This document shows, piece by piece, positions 53,953 through 62,972 of a stretch of 64,000 nt of DNA. The stretch spans positions 178,150-242,149 of the forward strand of contig JAXGMN010000018.1 in assembly GCA_040768665.1 (NCBI GenBank), in the 5' to 3' direction. The notes under the pieces were generated by a model. That model worked only from the letters and a program-made list of their open reading frames with translations. It was not told where the DNA came from and made no database searches. The stretch comes from JABWBD01 sp040768665. GTDB lineage: Bacteria; Planctomycetota; Planctomycetia; Pirellulales; Thermoguttaceae. Position 1 is the stretch's first letter. Every line of letters begins with the position of its first letter. The position numbers and the translations under genes are program-made.

Positions 53953-54174
53953 ATGCACTTGCCGCTTTTCGGCTACGTGGGTCCGGAGACGCTCGTGCCG
54001 CTCGCCTCGGGGCTGGCTGCCGTCATTGGAGGTCTTCTTGCATTCGGGCGGACCGGCTGGAGTCTGTGTTTCCGCGCAATCCGGTATCTTTTCGGACGCC
54101 GCGATGACGCCGCCGTTTGTGAAAAGGCAGACGATGAGCACGAGGACCTCGCCGATAACCGGAAAGCGGCCTAG
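53953..54174 (+). CDS. Small membrane protein
   Basis: A 73-residue protein with one or two hydrophobic stretches (ETLVPLASGLAAVIGGLLAF) and a charged C-terminus (AVCEKADDEHEDLADN). AAGGAGGG is 10 bases before the ATG, an excellent ribosome binding site. Family not recognised. It lies ahead of the sulfatase-like gene and probably belongs to the same locus. Confidence 0.6.
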   Translation: MHLPLFGYVGPETLVPLASGLAAVIGGLLAFGRTGWSLCFRAIRYLFGRRDDAAVCEKADDEHEDLADNRKAA

Positions 54175-54210
54175 GCATCGTTCGAGAAGACAACTGGCGT
54201 TTCTGACTGT

Positions 54211-54263
54211 AGGACGGATTGTCAATCCGTCTGCACTTCAGACACGGATCGTCAATCCGTCCT
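54211..54263. repeat. Paired palindrome (ACGGATTGTCAATCCGT type)
   Basis: AGGACGGATTG and CAATCCGTCCT form an 11-bp outer stem 53 bases apart; two smaller palindromes (ACGGATTGTCAATCCGT and ACGGATCGTCAATCCGT) lie inside it. It falls in the gap between the small membrane gene and the sulfatase-like gene and may limit read-through. Confidence 0.65.
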
Positions 54264-54343
54264 GCCCAAGGCCGTTCACTCGCTACTCGAGCCTCGAAAC
54301 AGCCTTCCGAAACGCAGGACCATAAGAACGAAGGGAATCGCGG

Positions 54344-56341
54344 ATGTCCACCGATCAGGGCGGCGGAAGACCCCAGATCGATCAGAATGCCTCTGCCGCA
54401 ACACGACAGCAAATTGCGAAACCGGCTACTCGTTGGACCCGGTGGTGGGAGTTCGTCCTGCTCTGCCTGGCGTTCGGGCTCCTCCTTGGGCTGACCGAGG
54501 CCGTTCTGGACGCCATCGCCTATCGGTTCCACTTCTATTCGATGTGTATGATCAGGGTCCATTTCCACTGGGCGCCGTCCGCCGTTTACGGCAGCTTGTT
54601 CGCTCTCGGGGGGCTTGTACTGGGCGCAATCGTTTGGACGCTGCCCGAAGAGTGGAAGTGGAAAGTAGGATTCCGCGGGACGGTTCTGATCCTGGCGATT
54701 GTCTACGCATTTCAGGTGGTCGATCACGCCGACGAGATCTTGCAGCTAGGCATCAGCGATCTTTCCCAGTGGATCTTCGCGTTCGGGGCGGGGGTGGCCC
54801 TGTGCCGTCTGGTGTGCCGTTACGACGCCGGTCTTTTCCGCCTTGTACGCTATGCAGCGCCGGCATTGGCCGTGGTGGCAATCGGTTGGCCGCTCGGCAA
54901 CTTTCTGATCGAACGGCAAGAGATCCATCAGGTGGTCAAGCCGCCGCCGCCCAAAACCCCCAACGTCTTGCTGGTCGTCTGGGACACCGTCCGCGCCGAA
55001 AGCCTGAGCGTCTATGGCCACACGCGGCGAACGACGCCAACCCTGGAACGGCTTGCATCGACGGGTGTGTTGTTCGATCATGCGATCGCCACGTCGCCTT
55101 GGACCCTTCCCTCGCATGCCGGAATCATGACGGGCCACCCGGAACATGCCTTCCCCGATATCGAAAGGCGCGGCATTTCGAAGAAGTTCACCACGCTGGC
55201 CGAGGTCCTTCAGCGTGCGGGATACAACACGGGCGGCTTCGTCGCCAATTCCTTCTTCTGTCACCGCTACACCGGGATGGCGCAAGGGTTCGAGTACTAC
55301 GACGATTGCGTGTTCCGGACGCAGGCTCTCATCCGTACGACACGCCTCGTGCGCAACATCGGAAGGCAACTGATCTTCCCGTTCATCGGCGATCAATTGA
55401 AAAGGGCGCAGCGGCACCGATCGGCGGCGCAGATCAACGAATCCTTTCTCGCCTGGCAGAGCCGGAACCAGGACCGTCCGTTCTTCGCCTTCTTGAATTA
55501 CATGGAGGCGCATCATCCCTACCATCCGCCGGAGCCTTTCCAGGAAGAATACGGACCGAAGACCGAGGAAGACCGAGACCTGCTCGCCTCCTGGGCCGAT
55601 TCCGTCCCCCACCCGGAGAAGATTACTTCGAGTCAAAGGCAGATGGCTTTGGATGCTTACGAAGGCTGCATCGCCTGGCTCGATCAACAGCTCGATCTGC
55701 TCCTGGAAGAGCTCGACCGCCGCGGCCAGCTCGACAACACGTTGGTCATCGTGCTTTCCGACCACGGCGAAGAATTTGGCGAACACGGCGTTTACACGCA
55801 CGGTACGAGCCTCTACGAACAGCAGACCCGCGTCCCGCTCTTGATGGCGTTGAACGGTCGGGTTCCGGCAAACCGAAGGGTCGCCCAAACCGTCAGCCTG
55901 AGCGAGATCCCGGCCACCGTGCTCGGCCTGCTCGGCATCGGCCCTTCGGGGTTGCCAGGTCAATCGCTTACACGGTATTGGGACGCGGAAGGCTCGCCGG
56001 AATCCGTCGCCGCTTCTCCGGTCCTCAGCGAACTGACGCCGTTTTCCCGCCTGGATCTCCCGCAAGTCTCTCCCGCCGCAAAGGGGCCGATTCGGGCAGT
56101 CTGGTCGGACAAGACCAAGTACATCCACCGCGACTGCGAGCCCATCGAGGAATTGTACGACCTGGCTGCCGACCCCCTGGAACGAAACAACCTCGCCCCG
56201 GCAACCCAGTGCGGTGCGATCCTCCATCGCCTTCAGAACCAGTTTGCGCGAATGGTGCCGGGCTTGGAGGGGCACCGGCAGGAATCGGCCACGGCGTCGC
56301 GCCAGGCTTCACCGGCGGCCGCCGGCAGGTCGCTCCGGTAG
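54344..56341 (+). CDS. Membrane sulfatase/alkaline-phosphatase-fold enzyme with Thr in the nucleophile site
   Basis: A 665-residue protein. Residues about 35-190 hold five or so membrane helices; residues about 210-590 are a sulfatase-fold domain with LLVVWDTVRAESLSVYGH (metal Asp) and VIVLSDHGEEFGEHG (metal Asp/His). Sulfatases need Cys or Ser in C-x-P-S-R; here the segment is SPWTLPSHAGIMTG, so Thr takes that position and His the Arg. This matches Thr-dependent membrane phosphotransferases such as phosphoethanolamine or phosphoglycerol transferases, though many bacterial WTLPSH proteins are simply called sulfatases. No modifying enzyme is nearby. Confidence 0.8.
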   Translation: MSTDQGGGRPQIDQNASAATRQQIAKPATRWTRWWEFVLLCLAFGLLLGLTEAVLDAIAYRFHFYSMCMIRVHFHWAPSAVYGSLFALGGLVLGAIVWTLPEEWKWKVGFRGTVLILAIVYAFQVVDHADEILQLGISDLSQWIFAFGAGVALCRLVCRYDAGLFRLVRYAAPALAVVAIGWPLGNFLIERQEIHQVVKPPPPKTPNVLLVVWDTVRAESLSVYGHTRRTTPTLERLASTGVLFDHAIATSPWTLPSHAGIMTGHPEHAFPDIERRGISKKFTTLAEVLQRAGYNTGGFVANSFFCHRYTGMAQGFEYYDDCVFRTQALIRTTRLVRNIGRQLIFPFIGDQLKRAQRHRSAAQINESFLAWQSRNQDRPFFAFLNYMEAHHPYHPPEPFQEEYGPKTEEDRDLLASWADSVPHPEKITSSQRQMALDAYEGCIAWLDQQLDLLLEELDRRGQLDNTLVIVLSDHGEEFGEHGVYTHGTSLYEQQTRVPLLMALNGRVPANRRVAQTVSLSEIPATVLGLLGIGPSGLPGQSLTRYWDAEGSPESVAASPVLSELTPFSRLDLPQVSPAAKGPIRAVWSDKTKYIHRDCEPIEELYDLAADPLERNNLAPATQCGAILHRLQNQFARMVPGLEGHRQESATASRQASPAAAGRSLR

Positions 56342-56380
56342 TGCGCCGGAACCGGTCCCAGTTCGTTGAGGCAGGAAGCG

Positions 56381-57786
56381 ATGGATCACGCAGTTTCTCC
56401 GGTCGGCGACTTCACGGCGCCCCAGCGCGGGCTCGCGAGTCGTCTGGCGGTTGACAGGCCGAGGACCGCCTTTCTCTGCGGTTTTGCGGCATCGGTGGTC
56501 CTGGGATGGACGCTCTGGCTGATCGTGCCGTTGCTCCGCCACGGTGAAATCGGCGGCACGGAACACGACGGCTACTGGGCGCTGGCATCCAACTTGGTCC
56601 GCGGAAACGGCTATGTCTTCGAGCCCGGCGGGGAACCGGTGTTGCACCGCCCGCCGCTCGCGCCGGTGCTGTACGCTCCGCTGACGCTCTTGCCCGCGGC
56701 CTGGCAGCGCCCGGCGATCTTGCTGTTGCAGAGTCTCATGATCGGCGGTGTCTGCGCGGCGCTGTTTCAACTCACGTCACGGATATTGGGCGTTCGTTCC
56801 GCCCGTTTGGCTGTGGGGCTCATGCTGGCCTATCCCTGGCTCTACCTGCATGTCAATTTGCCATTCTCCGTCGTCGCCCAGACGTTTTTTGCAGTGCTGT
56901 TGGTCAACCTTGTCGTCGGGGCGATCGGTGCGGAAACGGCGCAAGGGGCCCCCATTGCCGGCGCTCGGTGGCGGAGGTCGGCGACGGCGTTGGGACTGGC
57001 CGGGGCAATGGCGTCGCTCGCCCATGGCACCCTGATCTTTTTCGCGTTGTTTCTGCTTGCGGCGATGGCAATCACAGCCACGATTCGCAGGCAGCCCCGA
57101 CTGCTCGGGACGGCCGTGGCCTCGGGATGCGTCATGGCGGTTTTGATCAGTCCGTGGACATACCGCAACTGGGTCGTGGCACACCAGTTCATCCCCATTG
57201 CAAACAACGTAGGGTTCACCTATTTCTTCGGAGTCGCGCATTGGCAGAGCGGACCCGACGATACCGCCACGGACGTGCAGCAGTTGGCGCTGAAACTGGC
57301 CGGCGTCGATGAACCGGTCGACGAGGTCGTGCATTGCTGGGGCATCCGGGATCCATCGCTCGACGCGGCGATCGGCCGCACGATGGTGGATCACCTCGCG
57401 CGCCATCCGCTGCAAACGGCGAAGCGGATCGTGCTCAATACCCTCGAATACTACCTCCCGTTCGTGCACGACATTCTGAGGCGTCCCCATTATCCGCCCG
57501 GATCGCGCGGATCATGTGCCTCGATCGCGTCTTGTTGTCCGTCTGGCACCCCGTGCTGCTGATCCTCGCCGCAGTGGGCGTATGGCGGTGCAGGCGAGGA
57601 CCGTATTGTTGGCCGATGCTGGGACTGGCGTGCTGCGTTGTTGCCCTCGCCTGGCCGTATTGCCTCCTTGTGGCTCGAGTGAGGCACAGCCACTACGTGC
57701 TATGCACCCTTCCTTTCCTCGCCGCGCTCGCATCAGGCATGGTAGCGCCGCGTGGGCCCGCCGCCGCGGAGGCCGCACCGCGGTAG
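56381..57786 (+). pseudogene. GT39/ArnT-like membrane glycosyltransferase, frameshifted
   Basis: Paralogue of the 52276-53739 gene (GGTEHDGYWALASNLVRGNG against GGSGHDGYWELANQVIRGHG). The first frame runs from an ATG with AGGAAG ahead and ends early at 57562 with out-of-frame residues after HDILRRPHYPP. The correct continuation, ARIARIMCLDRVLLSVWHPV then LLILAAVGVW, lies in another frame and aligns with RLAKMAIMERAGLSVWHLGL of the paralogue. A one-base deletion near 57490-57500 explains it. It may be a real pseudogene, a phase-variable gene or an assembly error. Confidence 0.8.
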
Positions 57787-57852
57787 AGCCGCAACGTTGT
57801 GGCGGCAGTGCCCGACTCAAGGACAGAACAACCCGCTATGGAAGGAACACGG

Positions 57853-58935
57853 ATGGAGACTTCAACGGACAATGCAACCAAACGGTCCCTGCCATTTGAC
57901 CGGCCGCCGATCAGCGGCCCGCACTTCCCGCTTTCTCAGGGCCGATCCGAGGCGGAGTCGATGGCCCGGCGTGCGGAAGGAACGGCGCATGCGGGCGGTT
58001 TTCCCTGGCGCGATTACCTGAGGATCGCACGCCCCGACCACTGGTTCAAGAACGTCTTCATGGCCCCCGGCATCCTGCTGGCCCTTTTCATGCTGCCGCA
58101 GGCCCTCAGTGCCGGGCTCGTGGGTCTGCTCGCGGCCGGCGTTGTCAGCGTATGCCTGGTTGCCTCGGCCAACTACGTGATCAACGAGTATCTCGATGCC
58201 CAGTTCGACCGTTTCCATCCGGTCAAGAATCGCCGCCCGTGCGTCTCGGGCGCGATTCGCGGTCGTTGGGTCGCGGTGGAGTACCTGCTGCTGAGCGCCG
58301 CGGGACTTGCGATCGGGGCCCTGGTCAACAACCAATTCCTCTTGATGGCGGCAATCCTCCTCTTGATGGGGGTGTTCTACAATGTCCGTCCGTTTCGCAC
58401 CAAGGACCGCCAGTATCTCGACGTGCTGAGCGAGTCGGTCAACAATCCGCTCCGGTTCCTGCTCGGCTGGTCGATTGTGCTGGGCACTGCCTATCCGCCT
58501 TCCAGCATCCTGATCACATACTGGATGGGCGGAGCGTTTCTCATGGGAATCAAGCGCTACTCGGAGTACCGCGCAATCGCCGACCCGACGCGGGCCGGGC
58601 TCTATCGCCGCTCATTCCGCTACTACACCGAGGCATCGCTGCTTCTGTCGTCCTTCTTCTACGCGCTCGTCTCGTCGTTCTTCCTGGGGATCTTTCTGAT
58701 CAAGTACCGCATCGAGTTCCTCCTGACCTTCCCCCTGTTCGCCCTGCTGTTCACGTGGTATCTGGCGATGGGAATGAAAGAGGATTCTGCCGCCCAGGCC
58801 CCCGAACGGCTCTTCAAAGAGCGAAGCTTCATGGCCTTCGCCTTGGCGCTGGGGATCATCGTCGTAGCCCTGTTCTACATCGACGTTCCCTGGCTGCGAA
58901 TCTTCTTGCAGAAAAACGTGTACGGCGCGCCGTAG
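57853..58935 (+). CDS. UbiA-family prenyltransferase, like decaprenyl-phosphate phosphoribosyltransferase
   Basis: A 360-residue membrane protein with about eight helices. The key motif NEYLDAQFDRFHPVKNRRP (N-x-x-x-D-x-x-x-D, residues about 110-120) with RPDHWFKNVF ahead of it is characteristic of UbiA enzymes of the DPPR synthase group, which join phosphoribose pyrophosphate to polyprenyl phosphate. Later KNRRPCVSG and FLMGIKRYSEYR fit the same group. The product is a lipid-linked pentose donor, exactly what GT39/ArnT-like enzymes use. GGAAGGA is just before the chosen ATG; another ATG lies 15 bases upstream. Confidence 0.83.
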   Translation: METSTDNATKRSLPFDRPPISGPHFPLSQGRSEAESMARRAEGTAHAGGFPWRDYLRIARPDHWFKNVFMAPGILLALFMLPQALSAGLVGLLAAGVVSVCLVASANYVINEYLDAQFDRFHPVKNRRPCVSGAIRGRWVAVEYLLLSAAGLAIGALVNNQFLLMAAILLLMGVFYNVRPFRTKDRQYLDVLSESVNNPLRFLLGWSIVLGTAYPPSSILITYWMGGAFLMGIKRYSEYRAIADPTRAGLYRRSFRYYTEASLLLSSFFYALVSSFFLGIFLIKYRIEFLLTFPLFALLFTWYLAMGMKEDSAAQAPERLFKERSFMAFALALGIIVVALFYIDVPWLRIFLQKNVYGAP

Positions 58936-59028
58936 CGGAGGTACAATCGACGGTGCTCCAGCCGGCATGTCTTCGGGCGGCCGTGGCTGGTCCTGCGCAA
59001 TCGACCACGTAGCGAGGAACAACCGGCG

Positions 59029-61992
59029 ATGCAAAACCTCCTTCTTTTGGCAATGGCGATGAGTTCTCTCTTGACCGACGGCGGCCAAGGTTTCCAAACG
59101 ACGATCCGCGAGACGACGCTGGTGATTCCCACCTACGCGACGGGCGCCGACGACAAGAATCCGCCGCTGGAGAATCTGAACGTCTATCCCTACTCCATGC
59201 AGACGGGCGCCCCGGGCGAGAAGGTCGACCGGCAATACCGGGCCGTCGTGCTGGAAAACGAGTGGATCCGGGTCATCATCCTGCCGGACGTCGGCGGAAG
59301 AATCTACGCGGCCCACGACAAGTCGAACGACGATTTCGATTTCATTTATCACAACCGCGTGATCAAGCCGGGATTGGTGGCCCTGCGCGGGGCCTGGCTG
59401 TCCGGCGGGATCGAATGGAACTTCCCCACGCGCGGCCACACGGTCAACACCGTCTCGCCTGTGCAGTACAGAATTCTCCGCGGCGACGATGGAAGCGTCA
59501 CCTGCGTCGTCGGTGCAACCGAATGGGTGCGGCGGATGCGCTGGTCGGTGGCAACGACGGTCTACCCCGACCGCTCCTGTTTCGAAAACCGCATCTGCGT
59601 CCAGAACCCGACGCTGGTGCACAATCGGGCCTACTTCTGGGCAAACGCGGCAGTTCATGCCTGGGACGACACCCAAGTGATCTTCCCCGCCGCCGATCAC
59701 ACGTTCGCCGGCATGCGCCGCAACCCGGAGCCGTGGCCGATCAACCATGGCAAAGACATGTCGTGGTACAAGAATACCCCCTACCCACACGACTACTTCT
59801 GCGGCGCGACGGGCGATTTTCAGGGCGCCTACCACCACGACCGCGACTGCGGAAGCGTTCACTGCGCTTCGCGGCACTCCGCTTTCGGCAAGAAGTTCTG
59901 GACGTGGGGCACGGCTCGCAGCGGTGCGATCTGGGAAGACCTGCTCACGGATGAAGATGGCCAATACATCGAAGTCCAGTCCGGGCGGCTTTGGACCCAG
60001 GGCGACACCTGGATTCTCGAACCGCATATGCAGGAGAGCTGGAGCGAATACTGGTACCCGATCCAAAAGACCGGCGGGTTCGTGAAGGCGAATCCCCAGG
60101 CGGCAGTGAACTGCGTGGCAGCCGACGGCGAACTGCAATTGGCCGTTCAGCCAACTCGCCGCCTCGAGGAAGCGATCCTGGAGGTTTCAAACGGCGAAAC
60201 CGTGCTGCTGCGGGAAACCGTGTCGATCGATCCGTCCGCACCGTGGAAGAAGACGATTCCGCTCCCGCCCGCGGCGGCCAAGGCGTATTGTTTTGCAGTC
60301 CGCGACAGCCATGGGCGAGACATTATTGACTATCGGCCCGAAAAGCCCAAGCTGCCGAAGCCCGAACTGGAGCCGGAATTTCCCGCTGCCGGCACTGCCA
60401 CAGCCGAGGAGACCTACTTCCAGGGCTACTATGCCATGAAACACTGGCAACTGCCCCGGGCGATCGAGCTCTTCGAAGAGTCCCTGGAAAAGGACCCCGG
60501 CTTCACGCCCGCTCTCCGCTCGCTGGCCGTTGTGCATTACAAGCAGGGACGCTACGAGCAGGCTCTGGCCATGGCCGAGAGAGTCCTGCACCGCAACGAC
60601 GACGACCTGACCGCTCGCTACTATCGCGGTCTCGCAAAGGTCCAGCTCGGCATCGAAGATCGCACTGAGGAAGACTTCGACCTGATCGGGCGGCGGGCCG
60701 AGTACCGCCACATCTCGCCGTACGTCCAGGCGTCGAGGGCCATTCGCGCCGGCGACATGCAACGGGCGGAGGTCCTGCTTCGGCAAAGTGTCCGCGTGAA
60801 TCCGGACGATCGAAAGGCCCGTGCCGTGCTGGCCGCCGTGCTGAGTCGGCGAGGCGAGCGAGAGGAAGCGCAGCAACTCCTCGCCGCGATCCTTGCGGAA
60901 GACCCGATCCACTGCCTGGCTGCCGTCGAGGAAGCTCGCTTGGGCGACGCGAGCCACCTGGCGGTGCTTCGCGGCGACCCGCAGAACTACCTCGAGACCG
61001 CCTGCGACTACCTCGAGATGAACCTCTGGAAGGACGCCGGCGCAACGCTCGCCCTGGCCTGTTCGCGCGCCACCGTCGAGCCCCATCCGTTCGTCCATTT
61101 CTATCGTGGCTATCTTGCCGACCGCGATGGGCAGAACGCCGAGGCTGCCGAGCACTACCGTTGCGGCATGGAACTGTCGACCGACTACGTCTTCCCGTTC
61201 CGAAACGAAAGCATCGCAGTGCTTGAAACGGGTCTGCGGCACGTTCCGGACGGATGGAAGCTGCACTATTACCTGGGCACACTCCTGCTCGCGAAGCTCC
61301 GATGGCAGGAAGGCCGGGAGCATCTGCTGGCCGCCGAGAAGGCCTCGCCCGCATGCGCCGTCCTCTACCGCAACCTGGGCGAGATCTACGCGCACGAATC
61401 GCACGAGCCCGAAAAAGCGATCGCAGCCTACCGGCAGGCCATTCGCATCGACCCGAACGACTACACCTACTATCTCGCCCTCGACAAGCTCTTGGCGGGG
61501 GCGGGACGGAACGACCAGCGCAAGACGCTTTTCGACGCCGCTCCGGACGAAGTGAAAGCCGATTTTCGCGTCCGCCTGAAATATGCGAATTACCTGGTCG
61601 ACGTCGGGCAGGAAGATCAGGCTCTGGAAATCCTCCTCAACCACGCGTTTCACCCCTGGGAAGGATGGAACGCGGGCCGCGAAGTCTATCTTCGCGCACT
61701 GCATCAGCGGGCCGATCGCCACTTCGCCAGTGGCAGGTATGAGGAAGCAATCGCCGATCTCCGGCAGGCCATGGAGTACCCGGAGAATCTTGGCACGGGC
61801 AAGCCGCACGAACCCGACTACGCCCGCGAGCACTGCAAGCTCGGTCTGTGCCACAAGGCCATGAACAGGCTGGACCTGGCACGTGACGAGTTCCGCAAAG
61901 CACTCGCCGCTCCCAAAGCGACCCATGAGGGCCGGGATTGGCATGCGATGGCGAGCGAGGAGTTGAAGAAATTGGCTGAGCGTTCCAAGTGA
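59029..61992 (+). CDS. Exported DUF5107 domain protein with TPR repeats
   Basis: A 987-residue protein with signal peptide MQNLLLLAMAMSSLLTDGG. Residues about 25-430 match the DUF5107 region, a galactose-mutarotase-like beta-sandwich (VIILPDVGGRIYAAHDKSND, GWNFP-like GGIEWNFPTRGHTVNTVSPV). From about 450 to the end there are around ten TPR-like repeats (FPAAGTATAEETYFQGYYAM, ALRSLAVVHYKQGRYEQALA, ADRHFASGRYEEAIADLRQA, LGLCHKAMNRLDLARDEFRK). Typical of planctomycete carbohydrate-related proteins, perhaps a sugar-binding or glycosidase-associated protein. GAGGAAC precedes the ATG. It directly follows the UbiA gene by about 90 bases. Confidence 0.82.
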   Translation: MQNLLLLAMAMSSLLTDGGQGFQTTIRETTLVIPTYATGADDKNPPLENLNVYPYSMQTGAPGEKVDRQYRAVVLENEWIRVIILPDVGGRIYAAHDKSNDDFDFIYHNRVIKPGLVALRGAWLSGGIEWNFPTRGHTVNTVSPVQYRILRGDDGSVTCVVGATEWVRRMRWSVATTVYPDRSCFENRICVQNPTLVHNRAYFWANAAVHAWDDTQVIFPAADHTFAGMRRNPEPWPINHGKDMSWYKNTPYPHDYFCGATGDFQGAYHHDRDCGSVHCASRHSAFGKKFWTWGTARSGAIWEDLLTDEDGQYIEVQSGRLWTQGDTWILEPHMQESWSEYWYPIQKTGGFVKANPQAAVNCVAADGELQLAVQPTRRLEEAILEVSNGETVLLRETVSIDPSAPWKKTIPLPPAAAKAYCFAVRDSHGRDIIDYRPEKPKLPKPELEPEFPAAGTATAEETYFQGYYAMKHWQLPRAIELFEESLEKDPGFTPALRSLAVVHYKQGRYEQALAMAERVLHRNDDDLTARYYRGLAKVQLGIEDRTEEDFDLIGRRAEYRHISPYVQASRAIRAGDMQRAEVLLRQSVRVNPDDRKARAVLAAVLSRRGEREEAQQLLAAILAEDPIHCLAAVEEARLGDASHLAVLRGDPQNYLETACDYLEMNLWKDAGATLALACSRATVEPHPFVHFYRGYLADRDGQNAEAAEHYRCGMELSTDYVFPFRNESIAVLETGLRHVPDGWKLHYYLGTLLLAKLRWQEGREHLLAAEKASPACAVLYRNLGEIYAHESHEPEKAIAAYRQAIRIDPNDYTYYLALDKLLAGAGRNDQRKTLFDAAPDEVKADFRVRLKYANYLVDVGQEDQALEILLNHAFHPWEGWNAGREVYLRALHQRADRHFASGRYEEAIADLRQAMEYPENLGTGKPHEPDYAREHCKLGLCHKAMNRLDLARDEFRKALAAPKATHEGRDWHAMASEELKKLAERSK

Positions 61993-61998
61993 AACGGG

Positions 61999-62200
61999 TG
62001 ACCGCCACCACCGACCCCGCGTCGGTGGAGCGATGTTTGGCAACTACAATGAGTTGGTTACTTCGCAGACTGTGACCGCCACCACCGACCCCGCGTCGGT
62101 GGAGCGATGTTTGGCAACTACAAACGCTATGCAAACACGTGCGGTTGGCAGTTGCCAAACATCGCCGCCACCGGGATAGACCCGGTGGCGGCGTCTACAG
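61999..62200. repeat. Two direct and one inverted hairpin repeat
   Basis: The same 51-base unit (TGACCGCCACCACCGACCCC, GCGTCGGTGGAGCGATGTTT, GGCAACTACAA) lies at 61999-62049 and 62073-62123, 74 bases apart. A third degenerate copy at about 62151-62200 is inverted (TTGCCAAACATCGCCGCC). Each contains a stem such as CCACCGAC/GTCGGTGG. It occupies the 243-base gap before the methyltransferase; no gene is seen there. Confidence 0.85.
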
Positions 62201-62235
62201 TTTGAGTTACTTCATAAAACGTAGCGAGGATTCTC

Positions 62236-62961
62236 ATGTGCAGCATGCGTTGGATTGCAGGTGTGGTGTCGACAGCCCTTACTGGAACACTTCTCGTAAT
62301 CATCGCGTCAGCGGAGGGGCCGCCCCAATCTCCGAAAGGTTTTCGCAGGGCCGAAGACGTCTCGCGCCACTACCTTCCGCGACATCCCCTTCCCCGGGAT
62401 GAGGCGGAGAAACGGATTGTCGCCGTCATGGAGGACATGCAGGACAACCAGTCGCGAGGCATGGGAAACGTCTATCCGGAGGACGGCCGGTTGATGAGAC
62501 TGCTCACCGAGGCGGTCCAGGCGAAACACGTCGTCGAGCTCGGGACCGCCAACGGCTACTCGGCCCTGTGGTTCTGCCTGGCCCTACGTTCCACGGGTGG
62601 AACGCTCACGACCCACGAGTTCGATCCCGAACGCATTGTCCTGGCCAAGGAGAATTTCAAACGCGCGGGGATCGAGGATATCGTAACGCTGGTTGAGGGC
62701 GACGCCCATCAGACGATCAAGAATCTCAAGGGGCCGGTCGACGTCGTACTGCTCGATGCGGAAAAGGAAGGTTTTTGCGACTATCTCCAGAAGCTGCTTC
62801 CGCTGGTCCGCAAAGGCGGCTTGATCTTCGCTCATGATTCGACCGGCCACGCTCACCTGATGGACGACTATTTCAAGGCGATCGCCGAGAACCCCGATCT
62901 GGAAACGGTGTTCGTCGACGCGTCGCACTGGGGCGTGTGCATCACCCGCAAGATGCGATGA
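62236..62961 (+). CDS. SAM-dependent O-methyltransferase with a signal peptide
   Basis: A 241-residue protein of the COMT-like class I methyltransferase family: motif I VVELGTANGYSALWF, then THEFDPERIVLAKENFKRAG, VEGDAHQTIKNLKGPVDVVL (D-x-x-x-x with metal Asp) and LLDAEKEGFCDYLQKLLPLV. The first 27 residues (MCSMRWIAGVVSTALTGTLL then VIIASAEG) are a signal peptide or membrane anchor, unusual because SAM is made in the cytosol. GAGGATTC precedes the ATG. The FG-GAP protein begins 11 bases after its stop, so they may be co-transcribed. Confidence 0.83.
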   Translation: MCSMRWIAGVVSTALTGTLLVIIASAEGPPQSPKGFRRAEDVSRHYLPRHPLPRDEAEKRIVAVMEDMQDNQSRGMGNVYPEDGRLMRLLTEAVQAKHVVELGTANGYSALWFCLALRSTGGTLTTHEFDPERIVLAKENFKRAGIEDIVTLVEGDAHQTIKNLKGPVDVVLLDAEKEGFCDYLQKLLPLVRKGGLIFAHDSTGHAHLMDDYFKAIAENPDLETVFVDASHWGVCITRKMR

Positions 62962-62972
62962 AGGAGACAACG

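Noticed and set aside
54433..56454. A 670-codon alternative frame over the sulfatase-fold gene
   Set aside because: The real frame has the sulfatase metal motifs and membrane helices; the alternative is Arg/Pro-rich noise.
61999..62200. Possible CRISPR array from the spaced direct repeats
   Set aside because: Only two direct copies, 74-base period, the repeat is a 51-base hairpin, the third copy is inverted, and no cas genes are present.
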